Source: Hymenobacter amundsenii (GTDB taxonomy: Bacteria > Bacteroidota > Bacteroidia > Cytophagales > Hymenobacteraceae). From it: a stretch of 64,000 nt of DNA. Of the stretch, positions 1 to 9,671 are shown piece by piece (position 1 is the stretch's first letter; the number at the start of each line of letters is the position of its first letter). The notes below the pieces were generated by a model that ran no database searches, was not told the origin of the DNA, and saw only the letters and a list, made by a program, of their open reading frames with translations. Location of the stretch: assembly GCF_002204745.1 (NCBI RefSeq), contig NZ_NIRR01000007.1, positions 1-64,000 on the forward strand. Reading direction: 5' to 3'. Made by a program: the position numbers and the translations under genes.

Positions 1-1
1 G

Positions 2-85
2 CTGCACTCCAGCATCGACTATCAGACCCCCTATTACGCTCACCAACAGCTTCTTCCACTTAACGCCCTAAACTGTCCAGCGTAA
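2..85 (+). mobile_element. IS3-family transposase C-terminal tail (partial)
   Basis: An open frame runs from the window edge to a TAA at 83-85. It encodes a tail starting LHSSIDYQTPYYAHQQ, which resembles the end of IS3-family DDE transposases (HSxLxYxTP, just after the catalytic glutamate helix). The rest of the element lies outside the window. The right end of the IS is probably within about 30 bp after the stop, near GACCACCTCAGTTGACCCCA, but no matching left terminal repeat can be seen. It is read as an insertion sequence next to a damaged gene. Family-level identification is fairly likely; the subgroup is unknown. Confidence 0.6.
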
Positions 86-200
86 CTAGACCACCTCAGT
101 TGACCCCACATAGGGCCGTACCAGAGGGTAATCTATTTAGTTTGGTGATGTCTTAATACACACTTAGTGTTTACGTATTGGCTCCATTCACTGGTACTGC

Positions 201-902
201 ATGATTACCTTACCTTTGCACCCCGACTTTATCCCTTTCAACCGCCCTTACCTGGTGGGTCCAGAGTTAGACTACATCCAGCAGGCGGTGGTAGCGGGTA
301 AGCTTTCGGGCAACGGAGAATTTACGCGGCGTTGCCAGCATTTCTTTGAGCAGCACTACGGCATTCATAAGGCGCTACTAACTAACAGCGGCACTGACGC
401 GCTGGAAATGGCCGCTTTGCTGCTGGATATTCAGCCAGGCGACGAGATAATTATACCCAGCTACACCTTTACTTCCACCGCCAATGCTTTTGTGCTACGC
501 GGGGCCCGCATCGTTTTTGTTGACAGCCACCCCGACCATCCTAACCTCGACTTTGCGCAGCTGGAGCCGCTGATCACACCCCGCACTCGGGCCATCGTAC
601 CCGTGTACTACGGCGGCCAGCCTCCTGCTGAGTTACCGAGGCTATTAGCCTTGGCCGAGCGCTACAACCTGTGGGTAGTAGAAGACGCTGCCCAAGCTAT
701 CGAAGCGCGCTACGAAGGCCGCCCATTAGGCACTTTTGGTCACCTCGCGGCTTTCTCCTTCCACGAAACCAAAAATCTGAGTGCCGGCGAAGGAGGCTTG
801 CTGGCCATTAATGATCCGCGCTTAGCCGCCCGAGCAGAAATTATTTGGGAGAAAGGCACTAATCGTGCAGCCTTCGCCCGGGGCGAACTGACACCCGACT
901 AA
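201..902 (+). pseudogene. 3'-truncated DegT/DnrJ/EryC1 (WecE-like) sugar aminotransferase
   Basis: Encodes the first 233 residues of a PLP-dependent nucleotide-sugar aminotransferase, closest by eye to WecE/RffA (dTDP-4-amino-4,6-dideoxygalactose formation for surface polysaccharide). The family N-terminus (IPFNRPYLVG, residues 11-20), the NSGTDALE PLP pocket (62-69), the EDAAQA aspartate region (161-166) and the catalytic lysine in HETKN (K191) are present. WecE proteins are about 370-380 residues, so the C-terminal third is missing: the frame stops right after GELTPD, where relatives continue into the YTWVDIGSS region. No continuation is seen downstream in any frame. The IS3 tail upstream suggests transposition-linked deletion. 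Probably non-functional. Confidence 0.75.
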
Positions 903-923
903 ACAGGAGTGTCAGCACGAAAG

Positions 924-960
924 TCTCACCTCTCACTTCTTGGTACTCACTTCTAAGTTC
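924..960. repeat. degenerate heptanucleotide array (TCTCACT-type)
   Basis: Reads as successive 7-mers TCTCACC, TCTCACT, TCTTGGT, ACTCACT, TCTAAGT, the complement of the GTGAGAA heptads seen at 3432, 16393 and 50026. It lies between the truncated aminotransferase and the 3' end of the MazG-like gene. Confidence 0.5.
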
Positions 961-1285
961 AAAACAGCTTCTCATTCTCCCTGTGGCGGGTGGCGTCGCG
1001 CTGGGTTTTCTTTACTAGGTTCTGGGTCAGGGCCTCGGTGAGGTTGATACCGGTTTGGTTGGCCAGGCAGATAACCACGAACAGTACGTCGGCCAGTTCG
1101 TCGGCCAGTACCTTATCCTTGTCCGACTCTTTAAACGACTGTTCTCCGTACTGCCGGGCGATGATGCGGGCCACTTCGCCCACTTCCTCGGTGAGCATGG
1201 CCATGTTGGTCAGCTCGTTGAAATAGCGCACGCCGGTGGTCTGAATCCAGGTATCCACTGTTTGCTGGGCCTCGTCAATGGTCAT
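959..1285 (-). CDS. MazG-like nucleotide pyrophosphohydrolase
   Basis: 108 residues, the size of single-domain all-alpha NTP pyrophosphohydrolases (MazG/RS21-C6 superfamily). These hydrolyse (d)NTPs to NMP and pyrophosphate as house-cleaning or pool-balancing enzymes in the cytoplasm. The Mg-binding signature is visible: TEEVGEVAR (about residues 32-40), followed by ADELADVLF (about 61-69), matching the family EExxE...ExxD pattern. It starts 26 bp after the stop of dtd on the same strand, so the two are probably co-transcribed; both act as quality-control enzymes. The exact substrate cannot be read from sequence. Confidence 0.85.
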   Translation of the reverse strand: MTIDEAQQTVDTWIQTTGVRYFNELTNMAMLTEEVGEVARIIARQYGEQSFKESDKDKVLADELADVLFVVICLANQTGINLTEALTQNLVKKTQRDATRHRENEKLF

Positions 1286-1311
1286 AATTCTTGCATTAAA
1301 CGTTGTTGGTG

Positions 1312-1752
1312 CTAACTGTCGAGCACAATAGTCACGGGGCCATCGTTGAGCAGCTCCACCTGCATATCGGCCCCGAACTCGCCGGTGGCTACGGGCTGGC
1401 CCAGTAGCTCGGCTACGCGCGCCACGAACTGCTCGTAGAGGGGCTCGGCCAGCGGCGGTGGAGCGGCCCCGGCGTAGCTGGGGCGGTTGCCCTTGCGGGC
1501 ATCGGCCAGCAGCGTAAACTGGCTCACGATGAGCACCTGCCCGTCCACGTCCTGCACCGAGCGATTCATGCGGCCTTCCTCATCAGCGAAGATGCGCAAC
1601 TGCACCAGCTTGCGGGCCAGCCGGTCGAGAATAGCGGCATCATCGTCGGGCGCGAAACCAGCCAGTACAAGCAGCCCAGAACCAATTTGGCCGGTAATCC
1701 GGCCCTCAACGGTAACGCGGGCGTGGCGGACACGCTGAAGCACTAGGCGCAT
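1312..1752 (-). CDS. dtd: D-aminoacyl-tRNA deacylase
   Basis: 146 residues, full length for Dtd, which hydrolyses D-amino acids (and glycine mischarged on tRNA-Ala) from tRNA. It starts [17 protein letters not shown] as in the family. The active-site loop SQFTLLAD (about residues 77-84) and the C-terminal [11 protein letters not shown] with the chirality-selecting GP dipeptide are both present. First gene of a likely two-gene unit with the MazG-like gene. The ATG lies at 1750-1752, and a short GTGAGAA heptad pair (1762-1775) sits in its leader. Confidence 0.95.
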   Translation of the reverse strand: MRLVLQRVRHARVTVEGRITGQIGSGLLVLAGFAPDDDAAILDRLARKLVQLRIFADEEGRMNRSVQDVDGQVLIVSQFTLLADARKGNRPSYAGAAPPPLAEPLYEQFVARVAELLGQPVATGEFGADMQVELLNDGPVTIVLDS

Positions 1753-1761
1753 AGGTAGAAC

Positions 1762-1775
1762 GTGAGAAGTGAGAA
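1762..1775. repeat. GTGAGAA heptad x2
   Basis: Two exact copies of GTGAGAA in the dtd leader, matching arrays at 3432-3452 and 50026-50046. Confidence 0.5.
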
Positions 1776-1922
1776 ACGGGTCGGCGGGCTCCGGCGGAGT
1801 TGCGGGCCCACCACCGGATACCGGTGCAAGTTCGGTGGTATCGGCGGCAATCTGCCATCTTCGGGGCAGAAAACCCGCGGGGCCAACCGGCCGGGGCGGG
1901 CGTTGCTTTGTTATTTTGCGCC

Positions 1923-3449
1923 TTGAGCCGTTTGCTGCCTTCTTCCTCGTCCGTCAACCAGTCGCGCCTTTGGCTCGGGGTGGCCCTGCTACTGCTGGTG
2001 CCGATGCGCCTGCACGGACTGCTGCACACAGCGCTACCCGATTACGATTCGGTACGCAACTGGCAGGTGGTGCAGGAAATAGCGGCCGGCAACCTGAGCC
2101 ACCTGTTCCGGCACGGCAGCCCGCTGTTCATGCTGTGCTATGCTCCAGTGGCTTGGTTTACCACCGATTACCGCGTGTTCCTGGTTCTCAATGCCTTGCT
2201 GGCCGTGGCAGCGGTGGGGCTGCTCACCCGCTTTATGGTCCGCGCTACCCGCTTGCCCGGCTGGCAGACCGGCCTACTGGTCCTGCTGGTGGGCACCGGC
2301 ACCTTCCTCACGTTCTCGGGCCGCGACTTCACCATGAGTTCGGCCAGCCTGCTGTGCTTTGCGGGTCTGCTGGGCGGCTACTACCAACGGCTCCGGCAGC
2401 CGGGGGCCGTTACGCTTTACCGGGCCGTCGGCTGGCTGGTGCTGGGCCTGGGCTTCAACTACAAATTCATCCTGACGCTGCCCATTCTGGCCGTGCTGGA
2501 GTGGTGGCAGGCCGACGGGTTGCTGTGGCAGCGGGGTCACTGGTGGCGCGTGGGGCTGCTGGTGGCCGCGCCCTACGTGGTACTGGGGTTGGTGGGCGTG
2601 TTGGCCGGCGTGCCCTGGTATGCTTGGGCGGCCGTGTATTATAAGGTCGCCTTCCCCGATGCAGCCAACGCCGCCGGCCGCACCACCACCATCCAGCCCG
2701 ATTTTCTGTACTACCTGCGCTATGTGCTCGATTTCGAGTCGGTGCTGGTGTGGGTGGGGCTGCTGGCGCCGCTGGGGCTGCTTTGGCAGGAGTGGCGGGC
2801 GGGCCGGTTCGGACGGGGCCGGGCACTGCCCCCCGAACTGTACCTAGCCACCTGGGGCTGGTGCTTGCTGGCGGGTATGTCGCTGCTGCTGAAGGCCCCG
2901 CGGGGGCTGCTGTGGGCCTACGGGCTGTGGTATGCGCTGGGCTGGCTGACGCTGCGGCGGCTGCCGGCCCCGGTGCTGGCCGCCCTGGGGCTGCTGGCAC
3001 TGGCCGGCAATGGCTACCGGCTCCAACGCCACATTTACGCCTACACCGCCCAGTCCACGAGCTACCCGGCCGTAGCCGCCTGGCTGCAAGCCCACGGCGG
3101 CGGGCCGGTGGCCAGTACCGTAAGCCTGGGTCTGGCCCCCTTCCGACCCGCTTCCGACACCGTGTGGGTAGTTATGCACGAAGCCGACCTGCCCGCCCTG
3201 GCCCGCCAGGGCTACCGCTACGTGCTGCTCGACGCCTACTGGCGCGTGGCCAACGTGCGGCAGTTCGACTCGCTGCGCCGCCGGCCGCCGCTGGCCGCCT
3301 GGCCCGAGCCGGCCCTCACCTCGCCCCTACTGTTTCTGGAGCACTCCGAATTTACCGGCCTCAGCTACCAGCAAACCCTGCAACGCTGGCAGCAAGCCCG
3401 CCAGGATTCAATGCAATTGCGAGTGTATGAGGTGAGAAGTGAGAAGTGA
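1923..3449 (+). CDS. polytopic membrane glycosyltransferase (GT-C / family 39-like)
   Basis: About 508 residues, mostly hydrophobic, with roughly 10 predicted membrane spans. An early PDYDSVRNW segment in the first periplasmic loop resembles the acidic catalytic motif of GT-C enzymes (ArnT/PMT type), which use polyprenyl-phosphate sugars. A frame extends upstream to 1800, but that part is low-complexity and unlike a membrane N-terminus. The TTG at 1923 (SRLLPSSSS, then the first span) follows a -7-like TATTTTG at 1912-1918 and is preferred. The last codons (VRSEK, stop) lie inside a GTGAGAA heptad array. Acceptor and sugar are unknown. It could relate to the surface-polysaccharide gene at 201, but the two are not adjacent. 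Confidence 0.7.
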   Translation: MSRLLPSSSSVNQSRLWLGVALLLLVPMRLHGLLHTALPDYDSVRNWQVVQEIAAGNLSHLFRHGSPLFMLCYAPVAWFTTDYRVFLVLNALLAVAAVGLLTRFMVRATRLPGWQTGLLVLLVGTGTFLTFSGRDFTMSSASLLCFAGLLGGYYQRLRQPGAVTLYRAVGWLVLGLGFNYKFILTLPILAVLEWWQADGLLWQRGHWWRVGLLVAAPYVVLGLVGVLAGVPWYAWAAVYYKVAFPDAANAAGRTTTIQPDFLYYLRYVLDFESVLVWVGLLAPLGLLWQEWRAGRFGRGRALPPELYLATWGWCLLAGMSLLLKAPRGLLWAYGLWYALGWLTLRRLPAPVLAALGLLALAGNGYRLQRHIYAYTAQSTSYPAVAAWLQAHGGGPVASTVSLGLAPFRPASDTVWVVMHEADLPALARQGYRYVLLDAYWRVANVRQFDSLRRRPPLAAWPEPALTSPLLFLEHSEFTGLSYQQTLQRWQQARQDSMQLRVYEVRSEK

Positions 3450-3452
3450 GAA
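3432..3452. repeat. GTGAGAA heptad x3
   Basis: Three exact GTGAGAA copies. The array overlaps the glycosyltransferase stop codon and supplies its last residues. A 112-bp palindrome begins three bases later. Confidence 0.6.
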
Positions 3453-3454
3453 GT

Positions 3455-3566
3455 GGAACGTCATTCAGAGCGGAGCGAAGAATCTTGCGTGCTGACGCTG
3501 CAATGGTATTACTACTACTGCAACGACCGCACGCGAGATTCTTCGCTGCGCTCTGAATGACGTTCC
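3455..3566. repeat. long intergenic palindrome (CGTCATTCAGAGCG family)
   Basis: Left arm starts GGAACGTCATTCAGAGCG and the right arm ends CGCTCTGAATGACGTTCC. The arms are about 38 bp and near-perfect, around a roughly 35-bp centre. Lies between convergent genes (glycosyltransferase and mltG). Same family as the elements at 16407 and 50071. May act as a bidirectional RNA hairpin or be a non-autonomous mobile repeat. Confidence 0.8.
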
Positions 3567-3583
3567 TTTCCACTCCTATCTTC

Positions 3584-4618
3584 TTACCGCTTTACCCCTA
3601 AACTGTCCAGCCGGTGCTGGTAGCGGCGGGCGTTGCGCAGGTGCTCGGCGTAGGTTTCGGCGAAGTCGGAGAAGCCGCTGCCGTCGGGGCGGGCACAGAA
3701 GAAAACGTAGTTGTGGCGAGCGGGGCGCAGCACGGCGTCGAGGGTCTGGCGGTTGGCCGACGTGATGGGGCCGGGCGGCAGGCCCTTGTGTTTGTAGGTG
3801 TTGTAGGGCGAATCCACGAGCTTATCGGCGTTAAGCACCCGCTTCACCCCGAAGTTGCCAATGGCCCAGAGCAGCGTGGGGTCGGCCTGGAGGCGCATGC
3901 CTTTGCGCAGGCGGTTGAGGTAGGCCCCGGCAATAAGAAACTTGTCGGTGGGCTGGGCCGTTTCGCGCTGCACGATGCTGGCCAGCACGTGCACCTGGGT
4001 AATCGTGAGGCCCAGCGAATCGGCCCGGTGGCGGCGTTCGGGCGTCCAGAACCGCTGGTGGGTGGCAGCGGCCGAATCGAGCAGTTGCCGGGCCGAGGAG
4101 TTCCAAAGCAGGCGGTAGGGCCCGGGCAGAAACAACGTCAGCACGGTGGTCGTATCGACGCCGTAGCGCCGTTGCAACAAAGCGTTGTCGTTGAGCAGCC
4201 GGCGCAGACCAACCGAATCGGCCTCGAAGGCAGCGGCCAATTGGCGAGCCAACTGGGGCTTGTATTTGAAGGCGTTCAGCGTGAAGGCCACCGTGTCCTG
4301 CTCGCCCCGGAGCAGCATATCCACCAAGGCCAGGTTGCCCATCCCCGACCGCAGCAGGTAGCGGCCCGGCTTTACCTGGGCGGGGTAGTCGCGCCAGCGG
4401 GCCACCCAATCAAACGTCTGCTCATCGCGCAGCAGCTCGTACTTGCGCAGCGAATCGAGCACCGCCCCGTAGCCCGCACCCGTACCGATGTACAGGTAAG
4501 CCGGCCCAAAGGCCGACTCGCGCACGTTGGGCCGACGCAATACCCACCAGCCTGCCCCCAGACCTGCCAGCACGGCCACGCTCAGAACAATCAGGAAGAG
4601 GAGCCAGAATTTACGCAT
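3584..4618 (-). CDS. mltG: endolytic murein transglycosylase MltG (YceG-like)
   Basis: 344 residues from the ATG at 4618 (MRKFWLLFLI), which directly begins the single N-terminal membrane anchor. An in-frame ATG 33 bp upstream is less likely. MltG cleaves nascent peptidoglycan strands and sets glycan length. Family landmarks are present: FLPGPYRLLW (about residues 163-172), SIVQRET with the catalytic glutamate at about E219, then YLNRLRKGMRLQADPT and the SPYNTYKHKGLPPGPI segment near the C-terminus. Periplasm-facing inner-membrane protein. Convergent with the glycosyltransferase upstream. No partner genes adjoin it. Confidence 0.93.
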   Translation of the reverse strand: MRKFWLLFLIVLSVAVLAGLGAGWWVLRRPNVRESAFGPAYLYIGTGAGYGAVLDSLRKYELLRDEQTFDWVARWRDYPAQVKPGRYLLRSGMGNLALVDMLLRGEQDTVAFTLNAFKYKPQLARQLAAAFEADSVGLRRLLNDNALLQRRYGVDTTTVLTLFLPGPYRLLWNSSARQLLDSAAATHQRFWTPERRHRADSLGLTITQVHVLASIVQRETAQPTDKFLIAGAYLNRLRKGMRLQADPTLLWAIGNFGVKRVLNADKLVDSPYNTYKHKGLPPGPITSANRQTLDAVLRPARHNYVFFCARPDGSGFSDFAETYAEHLRNARRYQHRLDSLGVKR

Positions 4619-4671
4619 TGGTTGATTTTCGGGGTATTTTGGGAACGACATCCTCCAGTCTCACTTTCCCC

Positions 4672-6156
4672 TCACACCTCGTTCACGAGGGCGGCTACGG
4701 CGGCCTGCAGTTCCTGCTGGCGCTGGCGGCGCTCCACTTCAAGCGGGGCGGCGGCGCGCACTTCGCAGTCGGGGATGGTGCACCGCTCGCAGGTCTCGTT
4801 GACGTCCTTCACCACGATGGCTGGGTCGTCGAGGAAGCGGACTTTCTGGCGCAGGTTCTCATCGCAGAGCAGGCCCACCGTAACGCTCACGGCTGGTTCG
4901 GTAGCCGTGCCGGCGCGGGCCAGCGTCAGGCAGAGGTACTCGTCGCCGTTGGGGTAGCGCGAGCGTTGGGCCCCGAGCGTGAACGAGGGCGCTTCGGCGG
5001 CGGGCTGTTGGCGCAGCTCGGCCAGTAGGCGCAGCGAAATCCAGCGGCGGCAGTAGTGTTCGTGCAGCTCGTTGCCGTGGGGGTTGTGCAAGCGCGAGAG
5101 GTGCAGTTCCTTGGTCAGCTTGTAGTCGGCGGCGCTATTGGCTTGGTCGAAGCGCAGGAAAAACAGGCTCTGGATGCCGAAATGCCGGGGCAGCAGATTG
5201 GTGATGCGCTGCATAAACATCTCCGGCGACACGTCGTAGCGGGCCAACAGGTCCAGCAGCAGCGCGGGCTCCCACTTTTTGGCGTTGAAGAAGCCCGTCA
5301 GGTCGCGCACCAGCGTTTCCTCCTCCATCAGCAGGGCCCCGGCGAAGTAGGATGCCTTGAAATTGTTGAGCACTTCCTCGAACGAATGCACCGGAAACGA
5401 GGCATTCACGTAGGGCCGCTCCTTCAGGCCCGCGTAATTAAAGGCTACCTCGCGGCCCAGAACGAAGCCCTCCTGGGCTCCGCTCAGGCCGGGGCGTAAC
5501 AGCAGCCGCTTACTTTTGGGCTGAAAAACCGACCGTAGCCGGCCCAGATGAGCATAGTCGCTCAGCCCGGTCCGGTCGAGGGTATAGCCGTACTTTTCGG
5601 TGAGCACCTGCTCCAGCCGCCGCCGGTCGAGCGGGGCCGGGGCCGCCAGGCCGTGCTCAACGCTGAACGTGCGCACGTCCTGCTCCAGCTCCTCGAAGTA
5701 ATTGTCATGCATTTCCTGAAACGAGCGCAGCGCGGCCAGAAAAAAGTGCTCCTGCCGCATCTCGTAGTTGCGGGCAATTTCGAAGAGCGTGCTGATGAAG
5801 GCGTTCATCTTGGCCGGGGCGTTGGCAATCAACTCCACGATGCGCAACGGGTCGAGGCCGAACATCTCCAGCGGAAACTCCTTGAGCAAATCCGACTGCA
5901 GCAGCTCCGAAATCGGCTCCAGCCGCCGCGGCAGCGTCAGCGACACGAGCTGATCGTAGCTTACCTCCAGAGCCTTGCTCAAACTCAGAATTTTATCGGC
6001 CTTGGGGTACTTTTTGCCCTTCTCAATCTCGTTGAGGTAACTCACCGACACGTCGCAGACCTTGGCTAGCTCGGCCGGCGTAAAGCCCCGCTCCTGCCGC
6101 AACTCGCGCAGCTTCAATCCAAAAATCAAGCGAACAACCTGGCCGTGACTCAGCAT
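4672..6156 (-). CDS. ScfR/RamB-type XRE regulator with degenerate IrrE domain
   Basis: 494 residues from the ATG at 6156 (MLSHGQVVRLIFGLKLRELR). The frame continues to 6279, but that extension has no family character. An XRE helix-turn-helix lies at residues 13-70 (ELRQERGFTPAELAKVCDVS). An ImmA/IrrE-like middle follows, without a clear HExxH, then a ScfR (former DUF2083) C-terminal region. Three clustered cysteines near the end (C456, C459, C464; CERCTIPDC) could bind a metal or Fe-S cluster. Relatives RamB and PrpR control glyoxylate and methylcitrate genes in actinobacteria. Its divergent position next to aceB and aceA points to the same job here (inference). Candidate operators lie at 6326-6370. 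Confidence 0.85.
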   Translation of the reverse strand: MLSHGQVVRLIFGLKLRELRQERGFTPAELAKVCDVSVSYLNEIEKGKKYPKADKILSLSKALEVSYDQLVSLTLPRRLEPISELLQSDLLKEFPLEMFGLDPLRIVELIANAPAKMNAFISTLFEIARNYEMRQEHFFLAALRSFQEMHDNYFEELEQDVRTFSVEHGLAAPAPLDRRRLEQVLTEKYGYTLDRTGLSDYAHLGRLRSVFQPKSKRLLLRPGLSGAQEGFVLGREVAFNYAGLKERPYVNASFPVHSFEEVLNNFKASYFAGALLMEEETLVRDLTGFFNAKKWEPALLLDLLARYDVSPEMFMQRITNLLPRHFGIQSLFFLRFDQANSAADYKLTKELHLSRLHNPHGNELHEHYCRRWISLRLLAELRQQPAAEAPSFTLGAQRSRYPNGDEYLCLTLARAGTATEPAVSVTVGLLCDENLRQKVRFLDDPAIVVKDVNETCERCTIPDCEVRAAAPLEVERRQRQQELQAAVAALVNEV

Positions 6157-6325
6157 AAGGGAAATGGTGAAATGGTGAGTTGGGGTGTTGCGGTGGAGAC
6201 AATAAGCTAGTGCCATGCTCGCCTCCGGCTGCGCGGACGCCAGATGGATCATGACAACCTTTTGGGGAATGAAATTCATTCACCGGTAAGCCCGCAAATC
6301 TACGGGTTCGAGGATAGTTTTCATC

Positions 6326-6370
6326 TTTAGCGAATATTCGCTTGTTTAATAAAATTCGCTAATGTACATT
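6326..6370. promoter_or_regulatory. candidate operator cluster between regulator and aceB
   Basis: In an AT-rich patch of the divergent intergenic region: a perfect 14-bp palindrome AGCGAATATTCGCT (6329-6342); an inverted pair TTAGCGAA (6327-6334) and TTCGCTAA (6355-6362); and an overlapping perfect palindrome AATGTACATT (6361-6370). This suits a dimeric regulator controlling aceB and itself. Seen directly; binding is inferred. Confidence 0.55.
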
Positions 6371-6421
6371 TGATTCATTACTACCAGAAACACCTTCATC
6401 CCTCATTTTAAACTCCTGCTT

Positions 6422-8047
6422 ATGTCGCCTTTCGCCGAGCCCCAAACTCTTATTCCGTCGTACATCACGCCCGAGCGGGTTAAGTTGACGGGCGACTACT
6501 CGCCCGAATACGCTGAAATCCTAACACCCTCGGCCCTGGCGTTCGTGGCTGAACTGCACCGCCGCTTCGAGCCCACCCGCCGCGACTTGCTCGGCCAGCG
6601 CCAGGACCGCCAGCGCGCCCTGGCCGCTGGCGAGGCCCTCGATTTTCTACCCGAAACCCGCCTGCTCCGCGAGAAGGACTGGACCGTGGCCGCCCTGCCG
6701 GCTAACCTGCTCGACCGCCGGGTGGAAATTACCGGCCCCGTGGAGCGCAAAATGATTATCAACGCCCTCAACTCGGGGGCCAAGGTGTTCATGGCGGATC
6801 TGGAAGATTCCAACGCGCCCACCTGGGACAACGTGGTGGAAGGCCAGCGCAACCTGCGCGACGCCGTGCGCGGCACCATTTCGCTCAGCACGCCCCAAAA
6901 GGAGTACAAACTTAACGAGCAAACCGCCGTGCTCATGGTGCGGCCCCGGGGCTGGCACCTGCTCGAAAAGCATCTGCTCGTCGATGGCGAAACGGTCAGT
7001 GGGTCGCTGTTCGATTTCGGCCTCTACTTCTTCCACAACGCCCACGAGCTCTGCGCCCGCGGCACGGGCCCTTACTTCTATCTGCCCAAAATCGAGAGTC
7101 ACCTCGAAGCCCGCCTCTGGAACGATGTGTTCAACTTCGCCCAACACGCGCTGGAGCTGCCTAAGGGCACCATTAAAGCCACCGTGCTGATTGAAACCCT
7201 GCCGGCCGCCTTCCAGCTCCACGAGATTCTGTGGGAGCTGCGCGAGCACTCGGCCGGCCTCAATTGCGGGCGTTGGGACTACATTTTCAGCTACATTAAG
7301 CGCCTGGGCCTCGGGGCCGAATTCCGGTTGCCCGACCGCGCGGCCGTGACCATGAGCGTGCCCTTCATGGACGCCTACTCCCAGCTCGTGATTCAGACCT
7401 GCCACCGCCGGGGCGTGCACGCCATGGGCGGCATGGCGGCCCAGATTCCGATCAAGAACGACCCCGAGGCCAACGAGCGGGCCCTCGAAAAAGTCCGCCA
7501 GGACAAAGTGCGCGAGGCCCGCAACGGCCACGACGGCACCTGGGTAGCCCACCCCGGCCTGGTCCCGATTGCGCTGGAGGTCTTCAACGAACTCATGCCC
7601 CAGCCCAACCAGATTGCCAACAAGCGCCTCGACGTGCACGTAACGGCCCAGGATTTGGTAAAAGCGCCCGAAGGCGACATAACAGAGGCCGGCCTACGCC
7701 TCAACATCGACGTGGCCATCCAGTACCTCGAATCGTGGCTGCGGGGCAACGGCTGCGTGCCCATCTATAACCTGATGGAAGACGCTGCCACTGCCGAAAT
7801 TTCGCGGGCTCAGGTGTGGCAGTGGCTGCATACGCCCGGCACCCAGCTCGCCGACGGACGCCCGGTAACTGTGGAGCTCTACCGCGAACTGCTGCCCGCC
7901 CAGCTGGCCAGCATCAAGGAGCAGGTAGGGGCCGAAACCTACGCCCAGGGCAAGTACCTGGAAGCCGCCCGCCTCTTCGACCGGCTGGTGATGAGCGAGC
8001 AGTTCATCGAGTTCCTCACCCTGCCCGCCTACGACCAGCTGGCGTAG
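6422..8047 (+). CDS. aceB: malate synthase A
   Basis: 541 residues, the usual length of malate synthase A (about 530-540), which condenses glyoxylate with acetyl-CoA to malate. Family motifs include the [17 protein letters not shown] signature (about residues 274-290) and the C-terminal [18 protein letters not shown] segment containing the catalytic aspartate region. First gene of the glyoxylate pair with aceA 180 bp downstream on the same strand. Divergent from the ScfR-type regulator, and preceded by palindromic operator candidates. Cytoplasmic. Confidence 0.96.
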   Translation: MSPFAEPQTLIPSYITPERVKLTGDYSPEYAEILTPSALAFVAELHRRFEPTRRDLLGQRQDRQRALAAGEALDFLPETRLLREKDWTVAALPANLLDRRVEITGPVERKMIINALNSGAKVFMADLEDSNAPTWDNVVEGQRNLRDAVRGTISLSTPQKEYKLNEQTAVLMVRPRGWHLLEKHLLVDGETVSGSLFDFGLYFFHNAHELCARGTGPYFYLPKIESHLEARLWNDVFNFAQHALELPKGTIKATVLIETLPAAFQLHEILWELREHSAGLNCGRWDYIFSYIKRLGLGAEFRLPDRAAVTMSVPFMDAYSQLVIQTCHRRGVHAMGGMAAQIPIKNDPEANERALEKVRQDKVREARNGHDGTWVAHPGLVPIALEVFNELMPQPNQIANKRLDVHVTAQDLVKAPEGDITEAGLRLNIDVAIQYLESWLRGNGCVPIYNLMEDAATAEISRAQVWQWLHTPGTQLADGRPVTVELYRELLPAQLASIKEQVGAETYAQGKYLEAARLFDRLVMSEQFIEFLTLPAYDQLA

Positions 8048-8067
8048 GGCAGAACGGCACCCAAGAA

Positions 8068-8086
8068 CGTCATGCTGAGCATGACG
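8068..8086. repeat. short palindrome CGTCATGCTGAGCATGACG
   Basis: A 6-bp inverted pair CGTCAT/ATGACG around GCTGAGC in the aceB-aceA spacer. It looks like a collapsed copy of the larger CGTCATGCTGAGC palindrome family. Confidence 0.5.
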
Positions 8087-8226
8087 GGCTAATGGACTGG
8101 GCTTACACGCAGTTGTCAGCCCCTTTTCCCCTCAATTTTTTCGGGTTTCCTCAACCGGGGGCGAAGCAGTGCTTTGCCTTCCTAAGGCCCCTTTTGCCCA
8201 TATTTTCACTCCTTACCCCTACCCTT

Positions 8227-9516
<1,290 letters not shown>

Positions 9517-9671
9517 TTAGCGCGGATTTTAACGGATTATACGGATTTTGTAGCCGATTGAAAATCAAGAAAGCCACCTCAGTTGAGGTGGCTTTCTTGA
9601 TTTTACTATTGAAGAACAGCAACAGCAGGATCAGCTACAAAAATCGTGAAATCCGTTAAAATTCGCGCTAA
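9517..9671. repeat. outer inverted repeat around the aceA/comB terminator
   Basis: Arms TTAGCGCGGATTTTAACGGA.. (9517-9538) and its complement at 9650-9671, 22 bp with one mismatch. They bracket the central hairpin at 9561-9604. The right arm overlaps the last codons of the ComB-like gene and contributes its TAG stop. Confidence 0.7.
9561..9604. terminator. bidirectional terminator between aceA and the comB-like gene
   Basis: Perfect 21-bp stem (arm AAAATCAAGAAAGCCACCTCA) with a 2-nt loop, flanked by A and T runs on both sides. Lies between convergent genes. Confidence 0.85.

Noticed and set aside
888..915. CTGACAC/GTGTCAG inverted pair as a terminator of the truncated aminotransferase
   Set aside because: 7-bp stem with a 14-nt loop and no T-tract; too weak to call.
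3614..4957. 447-codon open frame on the plus strand over mltG and the ScfR-type regulator gene
   Set aside because: It is antisense to two clear genes, has the composition of a GC-bias shadow (A, V, G and H rich), and no domain.
7816..8226. In-frame extension of isocitrate lyase upstream of its ATG
   Set aside because: It overlaps aceB in another frame and carries no isocitrate lyase sequence; the family N-terminus starts at 8227.
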